Of a stretch of 13,804 bases of DNA, positions 1 to 6,291 are shown one piece after another. The stretch comes from JBFHRB01 sp041591915 (GTDB lineage: Bacteria > Actinomycetota > Nitriliruptoria > Nitriliruptorales > Nitriliruptoraceae), in assembly GCA_041591915.1 (NCBI GenBank), contig JBFHRB010000064.1:1-13804 (forward strand). The letters are read 5' to 3'. Each line of letters opens with the position of its first letter. The first letter of the stretch is position 1. The notes beneath the pieces are model-generated. The model was not told where the DNA came from. It was given only the letters and a program-made list of their open reading frames with translations, and ran no database searches. Made by a program: the position numbers and the translations under genes.

Positions 1-267
1 CCAGCCATCACCTGACGCGAGCGAGATCGGCGCGGAGATCACGTGCCCGACGGACCCGAAGGCGACGTGCAGGGGCGGGCGCTGCTCCTCGGTGAGCTTG
101 ATGGAGAGGTCGCGCGTCTCGAGGTAGAGCGAGACCTCGTCGGCGTCGACGGCGTCCAGGACGAGCCGCATGATCCCGCGCAGGAGGCTGCGCGGGGGCA
201 TGGCTTCGCGACGCCGCAGGTCGCGGGCCCGCGCGCGGAAGCGTGAGTTGGCGTCGATGACGTTCAG
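1..267 (-). CDS. Unrecognised protein, N-terminal part (gene runs off the left edge)
   Basis: I do not recognise this gene. The reading frame is open to the edge of the window, and its codons are strongly G/C-ended, as in real genes here. It reads about 89 residues: an Arg-rich start (RFRARARDLRRRE), then PPRSLLRGIMRLVLDAVDADE, then an alternating stretch (VSLYLETRDLSIKLTEE) that looks like beta strands. There is no signal peptide or membrane span in the visible part. The start is a problem: the in-frame stop upstream is at 289-291, and between it and the first ATG (199-201) there is no ATG, GTG or TTG. The end given here is a CTG at 265-267, preceded by AAGGCGGTGG. The alternatives are the ATG at 201, or a GTG at 272-274 if one C of the CCC run at 268-270 is an extra base. 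It lies about 120 bases after the helicase gene on the same strand. Confidence 0.5.
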   Translation of the reverse strand, partial: MNVIDANSRFRARARDLRRREAMPPRSLLRGIMRLVLDAVDADEVSLYLETRDLSIKLTEEQRPPLHVAFGSVGHVISAPISLASGDGW

Positions 268-360
268 GGTCCACCGCCTTCGATGTGTTCAGCGGAGCGC
301 AACGGACGGATTCGTCGCCCGTGACGGCATCCCTGCCGCCGCGCGCGCCCTGCGCGACGC

Positions 361-404
361 CCTGTTCACACCGCGACGGTGGGCAGGCTCACCCTGCGAA
401 CAGG
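361..404 (-). terminator. Possible three-way-junction structure around the helicase stop codon
   Basis: Seen directly: CCTGTTC (361-367) pairs perfectly with GAACAGG (398-404). Between these arms lie two further perfect hairpins, CACCG-CGA-CGGTG (369-381) and GCAGG-CTCAC-CCTGC (383-397). Together they can fold into a compact three-way junction. The helicase stop codon (389-391) sits in a loop. No U-run follows, so a classical intrinsic terminator is not shown. The structure could end or protect the helicase mRNA. Confidence 0.3.
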
Positions 405-2458
405 CCATCCAGTGCAACACGGACCGGATCAGCCGAGACCTGCACCGGTTCCTGTGCGACAGGATCGCCACCGACCTGGTCGAACGTGTCCCGCGCGGGT
501 TCGAGGAACCGACTTGGCTGCGCGTAGGTGTGCGCGTCGTCCATGCCGAACCGGCGGTGGTAGAAGCGCAGCGGGTACGTCACGTGCAGGTGGTCCTGCG
601 CGCGGGTGAGCGCCACGTACAGGAGGCGCCGCTCCTCCTCCAGACCCTCCGCGTCGCGCAAGGCCATGTCCGAGGGGATGTTGCCGTCGGCGGCATGGAT
701 CACGTGTACGGCCCGCCACTCCCCGCCCTTGGCGGAGTGGATCGTCGACAGCGTGACGTAGTCGTCGTCGAGATGGGGCGGCCCGGCCAGGTCGCTCGTG
801 GAGGACGGTGGGTCGAGTGTCAGCTCGGCCAGGAAGCGCCCGCGCGATGGGTAGGCGCGCGCGATGTCGCTGAGCTGGGCGACGTCGGCGAGGCGCGCCC
901 CGGCGTCGTCGTAGCGGCGAGCGAAGACACGCTCGCACAGGTCGACGAAGCGCTCGAGCTGGACCGCCGGTGGCGGCTCCGGGCCGGAGCCGCCGTGCGC
1001 CTCGCCGAGTGCCGTCCGCAACAGCGCGAGGTCGTCGACCGCACGTGGCGGCACACCGTCCAACTCCTCCTCGAGGAACCGCGGCAGCACGGCCTCGGGT
1101 GGGGTCGGGCTCCCGAGGACCTGGTCGAGCAGCCGCTGGGACGTGGCGGGGCCGATGCCGTCGAGCAGCCGCAGCACGCGGTGCCAGGCCAGCTCGTCGG
1201 TCGGGTTGTCGAGGACGCGCAGCATCGCGAGCACGTCCTTGATGTGCGCGGCCTCGAGGAACTGCAGGCCACCGAACTTCACGAACGGGATGTCCCTCCG
1301 CGACAGCTCGAGCTCCAGTCCGTCCGAGTGGTGCCCGGTTCGGAAGAGGACCGCCTGTTCGATGAGCCGGATCCCGGCCTCGCGATGGACGAGGATCCGG
1401 TCGGCGACGAGCCGGGCCTGGTCGCCCTCGTCCTCGGCGATCGTGAGGCTCGGACGCGCCCCCGACGGACGGGCGGACCAGAGCTGTTTCGGATAGGACC
1501 GCGGTGCCGCGGCGAGGACCGCGTTGGCGGTCTGGAGTACCTCGGGGGTCGAGCGGTAGTTCTGGTCGAGCGTCACCAGCGTGGTGCCCGGGAAGCGCTC
1601 GGGGAACTCGAGGATGTTCTCGACCGTGGCGGCGCGGAACGAGTAGATCGCCTGCGCATCGTCACCGACGACCGTCAGGCCCCGCCCGTCGGGCATGACC
1701 CCGGCCAGGATGTCGGCCTGCAGTCGGTTCGTGTCCTGGTACTCGTCGACCAGCACGTGGTCGAACATGCCCCGGATCGTGCCGGCGACAGCGGACTGCG
1801 TGACCAGCGCCCGCCAGTACAGGAGCAGGTCGTCGAAGTCCACGACGTTGTTGGCGTGCTTGCGCTCGGTGTAGGCGGCGAAGACCTCGCGCAGTCCATC
1901 GACCTCGCCACGGCACCACGGGAAGTCGCGCTCGACCACCTCGGTCAATGGGCGCTGCGCGTTCACGACCCGCGAGTAGATCGAGGCGACGGTCTCCTTC
2001 CGCGGGAAGCGACGCTCGCGCTCCGCGAGGCCGTGCTCCTCGCGGAGCAGCCCCATGAGGTCGGCACTGTCGCCCTGGTCGAGGACCGTGAAGCCGCTGC
2101 GGAGGCCCACCGCCGTCCCGTACTGGCGGAGCAGGCGGTTGGCGGCGGCGTGGAAGGTCCCGCCCACGACCTTGCCCACGGCGCGGTCGCGGACGAGCCG
2201 ACCGGCCCTCGCGAGCATCTCCTTCGACGCCCGACGAGTGAAGGTGAGCAGCAGGATGCGCTCGGCCGGCGTGCCCTCGGCGATGAGGCGCGCGACGCGG
2301 GACGCGAGGGTTCGCGTCTTGCCGCTTCCCGCACCGGCGATGACGAGCAGTGGCCCGTCGGCGTGGAGCACGGCCCTCTGCTGGCCGGGGTTCAGCCCGT
2401 GCAGGTAGGCCGGAGCGTTGCCGTCCCCGTTCTTGTGTTCGGTCGCTGGCTGGCCCAC
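389..2458 (-). CDS. UvrD/PcrA-like superfamily 1 ATP-dependent DNA helicase
   Basis: This is an ATP-driven 3'-5' DNA unwinding enzyme of the UvrD/Rep/PcrA family, which acts in excision repair, restart of stalled forks or removal of recombination intermediates. In the 689-residue product the motifs run in order: Q-motif region LNPGQQRAV (22-30), Walker A GAGSGKT (42-48), motif II VDEYQDT (237-243), motif III GDDAQAIYSFR (265-275), motif IV QNYRST (299-304), motif V TIHSAKGGEW (572-581) and motif VI RRLLYVALTRAQ (610-621). All catalytic motifs are intact. There is no extra nuclease, HRDC or long C-terminal tail, so it is a bare helicase slightly shorter than PcrA. An upstream GTG at 2497 is in frame but would put coding sequence through a LexA box. 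The GTG at 2458 has GGAGGG four bases upstream and is preferred. The LexA box suggests SOS induction. It could equally be called uvrD-like or pcrA-like; the exact paralogue is not certain. Confidence 0.93.
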   Translation of the reverse strand: MGQPATEHKNGDGNAPAYLHGLNPGQQRAVLHADGPLLVIAGAGSGKTRTLASRVARLIAEGTPAERILLLTFTRRASKEMLARAGRLVRDRAVGKVVGGTFHAAANRLLRQYGTAVGLRSGFTVLDQGDSADLMGLLREEHGLAERERRFPRKETVASIYSRVVNAQRPLTEVVERDFPWCRGEVDGLREVFAAYTERKHANNVVDFDDLLLYWRALVTQSAVAGTIRGMFDHVLVDEYQDTNRLQADILAGVMPDGRGLTVVGDDAQAIYSFRAATVENILEFPERFPGTTLVTLDQNYRSTPEVLQTANAVLAAAPRSYPKQLWSARPSGARPSLTIAEDEGDQARLVADRILVHREAGIRLIEQAVLFRTGHHSDGLELELSRRDIPFVKFGGLQFLEAAHIKDVLAMLRVLDNPTDELAWHRVLRLLDGIGPATSQRLLDQVLGSPTPPEAVLPRFLEEELDGVPPRAVDDLALLRTALGEAHGGSGPEPPPAVQLERFVDLCERVFARRYDDAGARLADVAQLSDIARAYPSRGRFLAELTLDPPSSTSDLAGPPHLDDDYVTLSTIHSAKGGEWRAVHVIHAADGNIPSDMALRDAEGLEEERRLLYVALTRAQDHLHVTYPLRFYHRRFGMDDAHTYAQPSRFLEPARDTFDQVGGDPVAQEPVQVSADPVRVALDGLFAG

Positions 2459-2462
2459 GCAT

Positions 2463-2468
2463 CCCTCC
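2463..2468 (-). promoter_or_regulatory. Ribosome binding site that decides the helicase start
   Basis: GGAGGG on the minus strand lies four bases before the GTG at 2458. The longer in-frame GTG at 2497 has no comparable site and would begin inside the LexA palindrome. Confidence 0.7.
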
Positions 2469-2500
2469 ACCGTGCATCGAACAGGTGTTCGATGCACGGT
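2469..2500 (-). promoter_or_regulatory. LexA (SOS) box within a 32-bp inverted repeat
   Basis: The core TCGAAC-AGGT-GTTCGA (2477-2492) matches the known mycobacterial and actinobacterial LexA operator TCGAAC-N4-GTTCGA at every fixed position, and it also fits the Gram-positive CGAACRNRYGTTYG form. The symmetry extends beyond the core: ACCGTGCATCGAACA (2469-2483) and its exact complement (2486-2500) flank a GG centre, giving 15-bp perfect arms. The core ends 19 bases before the chosen helicase start, where bound LexA could block transcription or its start. Candidate -35 and -10 hexamers are not obvious; TACCGT, read on the minus strand beside the repeat, is a weak -10 candidate. Confidence 0.85.
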
Positions 2501-2516
2501 AGCGGGGCGGGCCGCC

Positions 2517-2966
2517 TCAGGCGACCCCCTGCTTCTCGCCCAGCGTTGCCTCGAGCCCCGCGATGGCCTTGTCAGCGAGGCGCTCGAAGACGACCCTCAG
2601 CGCCGGGTCGAACAGGGCGAGGGGACCCTTGAGGGTCAGCTCGGCCTCGTAGGTGATGCGCGTGCCGCCCGAGGCGTCCTCGGCGAACGTGATCGTGTCG
2701 ACGCTGCGGCTCGTCGCGTTGCGGCCGTCGACCGTGAACCGCTCGGGCCGCTCGTACTCGGTCGTCGTGTAGACGAGCTCGACGTCGCGGCCCATGAACC
2801 GGGCGACCACCCGGAACTTCGAGCCGACGATCGGTGGCCCCTCGGTCAGCTTCTCTGCATCGACGATCCCGGGATCCCACTCCCGTGTCGTGCTGAAGTC
2901 GGCGAGGTAGTCGAAGACGGACTCGACCGTCCCCGGGACGACGGTCGTTCTGCGGACGCGTGCCAT
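2517..2966 (-). CDS. SRPBCC (START-like) family protein, polyketide cyclase/dehydrase type
   Basis: A 149-residue protein with the pattern of the small SRPBCC/Bet v1-like fold, a hydrophobic-ligand pocket. The N-terminal strand RVRRTTVVPGTVESVFDYL (about 3-21) leads into the helix and then DFSTTREWDPGI, as in many actinobacterial polyketide cyclase/dehydrase-annotated proteins. The middle holds paired beta strands (SKFRVVARF, VELVYTTTEYERPERFTV, TRITYEAELTLKG), and the last helix (FERLADKAIAGLEATLG) closes the fold. The ligand is unknown. In-frame codons extend upstream to 3020, but the ATG at 2966 has AAGGGGA six bases upstream and begins right at the conserved first strand, so it is preferred. 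There is no signal peptide. The gene lies between the DUF4032 gene and the SOS helicase, with no sign of shared function. Confidence 0.85.
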   Translation of the reverse strand: MARVRRTTVVPGTVESVFDYLADFSTTREWDPGIVDAEKLTEGPPIVGSKFRVVARFMGRDVELVYTTTEYERPERFTVDGRNATSRSVDTITFAEDASGGTRITYEAELTLKGPLALFDPALRVVFERLADKAIAGLEATLGEKQGVA

Positions 2967-3053
2967 GGATGGTCCCCTTGTACGTGTGTCACGAGCAGTC
3001 GGCCGGGCGGCTGTGCTCACCCGACGCTTCGTTCAAGTGTTCGGTCCCGCCGC

Positions 3054-3083
3054 CCTCCCGGACGGGAGGTTGCCCGTACGGGC
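3054..3083 (-). terminator. Tandem GC hairpins after the DUF4032 gene
   Basis: Two inverted repeats sit back to back. CCTCCC-GGAC-GGGAGG occupies 3054-3069. GCCCGTACGGGC at 3072-3083 is a perfect 12-bp palindrome. They lie just past the DUF4032 stop codon (3090) and before the SRPBCC gene on the same strand. No U-run follows, so termination is plausible for a high-GC genome but unproven. They suggest the two genes are separate transcription units. Confidence 0.4.
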
Positions 3084-3089
3084 GGACAC

Positions 3090-4355
3090 TCATTCCTCGC
3101 TGTCGGCGTCCACGAGCTCGACGGCGTCTGCGCCGATGACTTCCGCGTCGAGGCGCTGCTCATCGGGCACCGCCGGCAACACGTTGTCGACATAGGAGTC
3201 GACGGCGTCGTGGAACTGCATGTCCTTGCCCTCGATCTGGGACTGGTAGTACCAGTGCTCGAGCACCTCGTGGAAGATCTCGGCCGGCTCGCGCTTCGAC
3301 CGGAACCCCTGGGGAACACGCTCCATCGCCGACTCGAAGGACATGTCCATCCAGCGCAGCGCCACCTGCTTCTCGGTGAACTCACGGCCCTTCTCCCGGC
3401 TGAGCCACGCGCCGAAGTTCGCGATGTCGTGCAGGAGTCGTCGCGCCTGGTTGTCCTGGACGTCGAGGCCGGTGAGCTCCTGCAGCCGTCGGCGGTGGCG
3501 GCCGGGGTCGACCAGTCGGGTGCGGACCTTCATCCGCAGCTCGTCACCCTCGCCCTCGAGCTCGATCTCGGAGACGTCGTAGCCGAGGTCGTTGATCCGG
3601 CGGAGTCGTTCGTGGATGCGGTGCTGCTCGTCGCGGCAGAACACCTCGTCACGGGTGAGCTCGTCCCAGAGGGCTTCGTAGCGCCTCCGGAGCTCCTCCC
3701 CCAGGCCCCACACGTCCAGCTCCTCGGGCAGCATCCCCGACGCGATGAGGTCGTAGAGCTCGCCGGCACAGCGCTCGATGGCACAGTCGATGTCGTAGGA
3801 ACGCTGGCCGCCGCTGAGCTCGGGGTGGATCTCCGCCGTCTCGGCGTCGACGAGGTACGCGGCCAGCAACCCGGCGTCGCGTCGGAACAGCGTGTTCGAC
3901 AGCGAGCAGTCGAGCCACAGGAAGCCGGCGAGGTGGAGGCGCACGAGGAGGTTGACCAGCGCATCGACCATGCGATCGCGGAGGGCAGCCGGGGCCTCGC
4001 GGACGAACAGCAGTCGGTACGGCAGCGAGTACTCGAGGTAGCGCGTGATCAGGATCGGATCCAGCGGTTCGCCGTCCCGCCCACGCCGGTCGCGGACGAC
4101 GCCCACGGCCTCGACGACCGGCAGGTCCTCGTCCGCCAGGTAGCGCAGGGCCTCGTACTCACGCAGCGCGTAGTGCTTGGGCAGCTCCTTCAACGCGTAG
4201 GTGGCGTCGCCGTACTCCACGAACCGCACCACGTGACGGTGGATGCCCCGAGGGACGGCCGTGATGCGTGGCGTCTCCCACTCCTCCAGGGGCTGATCCC
4301 ACGGCAGGTCGAGGAAGTCCGGGTGGCCCGTGCGGGCGGTGAGCTGGAACCTCAT
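3090..4355 (-). CDS. DUF4032 family protein with kinase-like N-terminal domain
   Basis: A 421-residue cytoplasmic protein with no signal peptide or membrane span. The N-terminal half resembles the Kdo/WaaP-type or aminoglycoside-phosphotransferase-like kinase fold. YALKELP gives a beta3-type lysine (about K56), and REYEAL gives the helix-C glutamate (about E66). HLAGFLWLDCSLSNTLF (141-157) reads as a catalytic loop with D146 and D149 as candidate catalytic acids and N154. YLVDAETAE supplies a metal-binding aspartate (about D170). The C-terminal part (about 235-395) has the DUF4032 character: charged helices, DNQARRLLHDIANF, and REPAEIFHEVLEHWYY. The substrate is unknown; the family is known mainly from actinobacteria. 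The ATG at 4355 (MRFQLTARTGHPDFLDL) is chosen because homologues, as I recall them, begin this way. An in-frame GTG at 4373 is possible, and neither has a strong ribosome site. It is divergent from the GH1 gene, with 77 bases between the starts. Confidence 0.85.
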   Translation of the reverse strand: MRFQLTARTGHPDFLDLPWDQPLEEWETPRITAVPRGIHRHVVRFVEYGDATYALKELPKHYALREYEALRYLADEDLPVVEAVGVVRDRRGRDGEPLDPILITRYLEYSLPYRLLFVREAPAALRDRMVDALVNLLVRLHLAGFLWLDCSLSNTLFRRDAGLLAAYLVDAETAEIHPELSGGQRSYDIDCAIERCAGELYDLIASGMLPEELDVWGLGEELRRRYEALWDELTRDEVFCRDEQHRIHERLRRINDLGYDVSEIELEGEGDELRMKVRTRLVDPGRHRRRLQELTGLDVQDNQARRLLHDIANFGAWLSREKGREFTEKQVALRWMDMSFESAMERVPQGFRSKREPAEIFHEVLEHWYYQSQIEGKDMQFHDAVDSYVDNVLPAVPDEQRLDAEVIGADAVELVDADSEE

Positions 4356-4432
4356 CCGCGCCACCACCCGCACGACCGCCCGCCGGCCCAGCAGGGGCCG
4401 CTACGTTGCGGCCGCCGAGCCTTGGGGAGCGT

Positions 4433-5755
4433 GTGGCCAACGACTTCACCTGGGGCGTCGCGACGTCGGCACTGCAGATCGAGGGCGCGCGGGACCGCGA
4501 CGGACGCGGGCGCTCGATCTGGGAGGACTTCGAGGCCCGGCCCGGCGCCATCGCCGGCGGCGACACGAGCGCTGCGGGCTCGCACCACTACGGCCACGTC
4601 GACGAGGACGTCGCTCTGATGTCGGAGCTCGGCGTGGATGCCTACCGGTTCAGCGTGGCGTGGCCCCGGGTCCTGCCGGATGGGGTCGGAGAGGTGAACC
4701 CGGCCGGGCTCGACTTCTACGACCGACTGGTCGATCGCCTCCTCGCGGCCGGCATCGAGCCCTGGGTCACGCTCTACCACTGGGACCTGCCCTCCGCCCT
4801 GCAGGCCCGGGGCGGGTGGACACGCCGCAGCACGGGCGAGGCGTTCGCACGCTACGCCCGCATCGTCGCCGACCGGCTCGGCGACCGGGTCACGAACTGG
4901 ATCACCCACAACGAACCCCGTGTCGTGTCGCTCGTGGCGAACGCCGAAGGGGTACACGCTCCGGGTGTCACCGACATCACGACGGCGTTGCAGGTCGCGC
5001 ACGAAGTCCTGGTCTCGCACGGGATGGCGACGCACGAGCTGCGAGAGGCCGTGCCCCGTGCCCGCGTCGGCATCACGCTCGACGTCAACGTGTTCGCCCC
5101 ACTGGATCCTGACGACCCCACGCACGTCCGGGCGGCGACCCTCGCCGACGGGCAGCACAACAGATGGTTCCTCGACCCCGTGACGGGCCGGGGCTACCCG
5201 GAGGACGTCGTCGCGTTCTACGGCGACGCCAACCCCGACATCCGCCCCGGCGACCTCGACCGGATCGCGGCACGCACGGACTTCCTCGGCCTGAACTACT
5301 ACCGGCGCGACACCGTCAGGCCCGCGGATGACGGCGACTGGCGAGCTGGCGTCCACGCACCGCCGCCCGGGGCGCCGCTCACCGCGATGGGCTGGGAGAC
5401 CCACCCCGACGGCATCCACGAGATCGTGCAACGGGCCGCGACCCGGTACGGCGTCGAGAGCATCTACGTCACGGAGAACGGTGCCGCCTACGAGGACCCC
5501 CCCGTCCGTGACGGCACGATCGAGGACACGGACCGCGTCGCCTACCTCGAGGCGCATCTCGGGTCGGTGGATCGGTGCCGAGCGGAGGGCCTGCCGCTGC
5601 ACGGCTACTTCCTCTGGTCGCTGCTCGACAACTTCGAGTGGGCGGAGGGGTACGGCAGGCGCTTCGGCATCGTGCACTCCGACCCTGGCCGGTACGTCCG
5701 TGTCCCGAAGGACAGCTTCCATCGGTACAGGGAAGCGATCGCCTCCCGCCGGTAG
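4433..5755 (+). CDS. GH1 family beta-glycosidase (beta-glucosidase-like)
   Basis: A 440-residue family 1 glycoside hydrolase, about the usual length, with retaining chemistry on beta-glucosides or related beta-glycosides. The diagnostic parts are all present: FTWGVATSALQIEGA near the N-terminus (sugar-binding Gln at about 15), YHWDLP (about 115-120), the acid/base glutamate in THNEP (E161), LNYYRR, the nucleophile in VTENGA (E348), and SLLDNFEWAEGYGRRFG near the C-terminus, which binds the -1 sugar. One oddity is NEPR, where most relatives have NEPW. There is no signal peptide, so it should act in the cytoplasm on imported oligosaccharides. The start is uncertain. The GTG at 4433 has GGGGAG only three bases upstream. 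A TTG at 4406 with AGGGG eight bases upstream would add nine residues. The gene ends one base from the convergent stop of the transporter operon. No copy of the LacI-type operator is seen in front of it. Confidence 0.93.
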   Translation: MANDFTWGVATSALQIEGARDRDGRGRSIWEDFEARPGAIAGGDTSAAGSHHYGHVDEDVALMSELGVDAYRFSVAWPRVLPDGVGEVNPAGLDFYDRLVDRLLAAGIEPWVTLYHWDLPSALQARGGWTRRSTGEAFARYARIVADRLGDRVTNWITHNEPRVVSLVANAEGVHAPGVTDITTALQVAHEVLVSHGMATHELREAVPRARVGITLDVNVFAPLDPDDPTHVRAATLADGQHNRWFLDPVTGRGYPEDVVAFYGDANPDIRPGDLDRIAARTDFLGLNYYRRDTVRPADDGDWRAGVHAPPPGAPLTAMGWETHPDGIHEIVQRAATRYGVESIYVTENGAAYEDPPVRDGTIEDTDRVAYLEAHLGSVDRCRAEGLPLHGYFLWSLLDNFEWAEGYGRRFGIVHSDPGRYVRVPKDSFHRYREAIASRR

Positions 5756-5764
5756 CTCACGGCG
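5747..5764. terminator. Weak hairpin spanning two convergent stop codons
   Basis: CGCCG (5747-5751) and CGGCG (5760-5764) can pair around an eight-base loop. The loop contains the GH1 TAG stop and begins the opposite-strand TGA. The stem is only 5 bp with no U-run, so a bidirectional terminator role is weakly supported. It is noted because there is no other room between the convergent genes. Confidence 0.2.
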
Positions 5765-6284
5765 CGACGTCGACCTCGGCCGCCCGGTCGTCGAAGAGCT
5801 GGTCGACGATGCCGACGATGGCGAACGGCAGGATGGACCCGCTCACCAGCGCGAAGTCCGGTCGTACGAGGAGCAGGACGAGCACCCAGGCCGTCGCGGC
5901 CGCCGCCGCATAGGCGCGCCATCTCAGCGAGTGGTGCTCCTCCCGCCGGATCGCGGCGACCGCGCCCGCGCTGTAGCCGGCGACGGTCGCGACCATGAGA
6001 TCCAGCAGGGCCAGCGAGAACGCGAACACGATGAAGAGACCCATGGCCTTGAGCACCGCCCCCGGCGCACGCTCGTGTCGCGAGCCGAACGCGAGCAGGA
6101 CGAAGAGGAGCGGCGCGAGGCTCAGCCCGAGCATCAGGCCCCCGCCCGACGCGGGTGGCTCGACGCCAGCGCTGGCGGCCGCGACCGACGACACGATCGG
6201 CCAGTAGCTGAACTGCAGGAGGACGGTGGCCACCGCGATGAGCAGCCACCGTCCTCGTAGTGTCAGCGGGTCGCGCCCGAACAC
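5757..6284 (-). CDS. Small multi-span membrane protein, last gene of the sugar ABC operon
   Basis: I do not recognise the family. The 175-residue product has four or five hydrophobic spans (about 12-34, 49-67, 79-104, 123-141 and 145-162), joined by short Arg-rich loops (GSRHERAPG, IRREEHHSLRWR). It has a short acidic C-tail and no obvious catalytic motif. The GTG start at 6284 has a very strong AGGAGGGA site. It begins only seven bases after the stop of the MalG-type permease, so it is almost certainly cotranscribed and may be translationally coupled. It is not a standard ABC subunit: it lacks the EAA loop and is too short. It could be an accessory or stability factor of the transporter, or just a passenger. 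Its stop is one base from the GH1 stop. Confidence 0.8.
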   Translation of the reverse strand: MFGRDPLTLRGRWLLIAVATVLLQFSYWPIVSSVAAASAGVEPPASGGGLMLGLSLAPLLFVLLAFGSRHERAPGAVLKAMGLFIVFAFSLALLDLMVATVAGYSAGAVAAIRREEHHSLRWRAYAAAAATAWVLVLLLVRPDFALVSGSILPFAIVGIVDQLFDDRAAEVDVAP

Positions 6285-6291
6285 GTCCCTC

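Noticed and set aside
170..2632. Very long open frame (820 codons) on the plus strand opposite the helicase
   Set aside because: It is antisense to an intact helicase with all motifs. Its translation is low-complexity, rich in Arg, Val, Glu and Gly, as expected when a GC-biased gene is read backwards; no fold or motif is visible.
3030..3044. GTTCAAGTGTTCG as a second LexA box, upstream of the SRPBCC gene
   Set aside because: On the minus strand it reads CGAAC-ACTT-GAACG. The half-sites are direct, not inverted, so it fails the LexA pattern.
2418..4619. Long plus-strand frame (733 codons) opposite the SRPBCC and DUF4032 genes
   Set aside because: It spans two real opposite-strand genes and their gap, and even crosses into the GH1 gene. 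Its composition is that of an antisense shadow.
4352..5722. Minus-strand frame (456 codons) opposite the GH1 gene
   Set aside because: The plus strand encodes a full GH1 enzyme with both catalytic glutamates. The antisense frame shows no motif and would overlap the DUF4032 start.
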